Part shown: positions 63,764-64,000 of the stretch, in pieces
Layout of the letters: each line of letters starts with the position of its first letter
Position numbering within the stretch: position 1 is the first letter of the stretch
Notes under the pieces: model-generated
Databases searched by the model: none
What the model was told of the DNA's origin: nothing
The model's input: only the letters and a program-made list of their open reading frames with translations
NCBI RefSeq assembly: GCF_910592395.1
Contig: NC_088313.1
Span: 5,334,501-5,398,500 of the forward strand
Direction: 5' to 3'
DNA length: 64,000 nt
Origin: Lineus longissimus
Lineage: Eukaryota; Nemertea; Pilidiophora; Heteronemertea; Lineidae
Program-made: the position numbers and the translations under genes

Positions 63764-64000
63764 ATTAGAGGCGGCGATGCGTAGGTTACTTATAATATCA
63801 CTGCGCCTACTATAATGCGTCATATTTTGTGGTCAGAGGCATTATGTATGCCTACGTCACAGCTTCGTCGCATTACAGATGTGGTTGGGGCGCCCATTAC
63901 ACGACGGAGTCTACGCGTAGACATACAGTTCACGCAGGCTCGCACTGAAACAGAAACGGACGCACATTCAAGAACTGCACGCAGACCAACATCGGAAGAA

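Larger units (their letters stand above)
40417..64000 (-). repeat. Right part of tandem 5S rDNA array (rest of U39 spacer, U40-U62)
   Basis: The array resumes at the base where it was interrupted, starting with the remaining upstream spacer of U39 and continuing through 23 further 5S genes to the window edge, in the same orientation and spacing (1,013-1,022 bp). The final unit is cut by the window end inside its spacer. Within this part, U40-U43 and U44-U47 form a duplicated four-unit block. G-tracts near the right end (U57-U61) are on average longer than in the middle of the array. Confidence 0.97.

Noticed and set aside
1-64000. CRISPR-like periodic repeats
   Set aside because: The period is about 1 kb with nearly the whole unit conserved and a eukaryotic 5S gene in each; there are no short repeats with unique spacers.

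Overview
The window is a head-to-tail tandem array of 5S ribosomal RNA genes from an animal nuclear genome. I see no protein-coding gene that I can support. Sixty-two 5S genes (118 nt, all on the minus strand) recur about every 1,013-1,022 bp. I number them U1-U62 from left to right. Fifty-five of the 62 read as identical to the consensus; U4, U26, U28, U41, U45, U49 and U62 differ. The 5S sequence is a eukaryotic, invertebrate-type 5S rRNA: perfect 9-bp terminal helix, recognisable A-box and C-box internal control regions, and a T5 Pol III terminator directly after the 3' end. It resembles what I remember of marine-invertebrate (mollusc, cnidarian, echinoderm) 5S genes. I would not name a phylum from this window.

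Layout of one unit, read on the plus strand: compound G-tract (G7 to G20, then GA repeats); short hairpin-rich stretch; AT-rich spacer; CCAAT-type site; T5 terminator (as A5); 5S gene (minus); TATA-like TTATAA at -27 to -32 of the gene; about 270 bp of spacer; a cluster of four perfect CRE/ATF palindromes (TGACGTCA) in about 100 bp; a plus-strand TATAAA; then the next G-tract. Apart from the G-tract, copies differ by only a few substitutions or small indels.

Departures from this monotony are: (1) U1 carries a 202-bp MITE-like element (899-1100) with perfect 19-bp terminal inverted repeats, inserted at the fourth CRE; (2) a 1,058-bp unrelated insertion (39359-40416) with a duplicated TA lies immediately upstream of the TATA box of U39 and carries three similar G-rich hairpin motifs near its right end; (3) units U40-U43 and U44-U47 form a tandem duplication of a four-unit block, shown by three diagnostic variants recurring in register about 4.07 kb apart; (4) U40 and U44 share a broken 5S terminator; (5) U26 and U49 carry indels inside box A/the intermediate element and are probably pseudogenes.

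The 5S gene's expected promoter elements (internal boxes, -30 TATA, T-run) make it a conventional type 1 Pol III gene. The CRE cluster plus TATAAA in every spacer is the best candidate for additional regulation or for an undescribed spacer transcript. The exact copy number depends on correct assembly of near-identical repeats.
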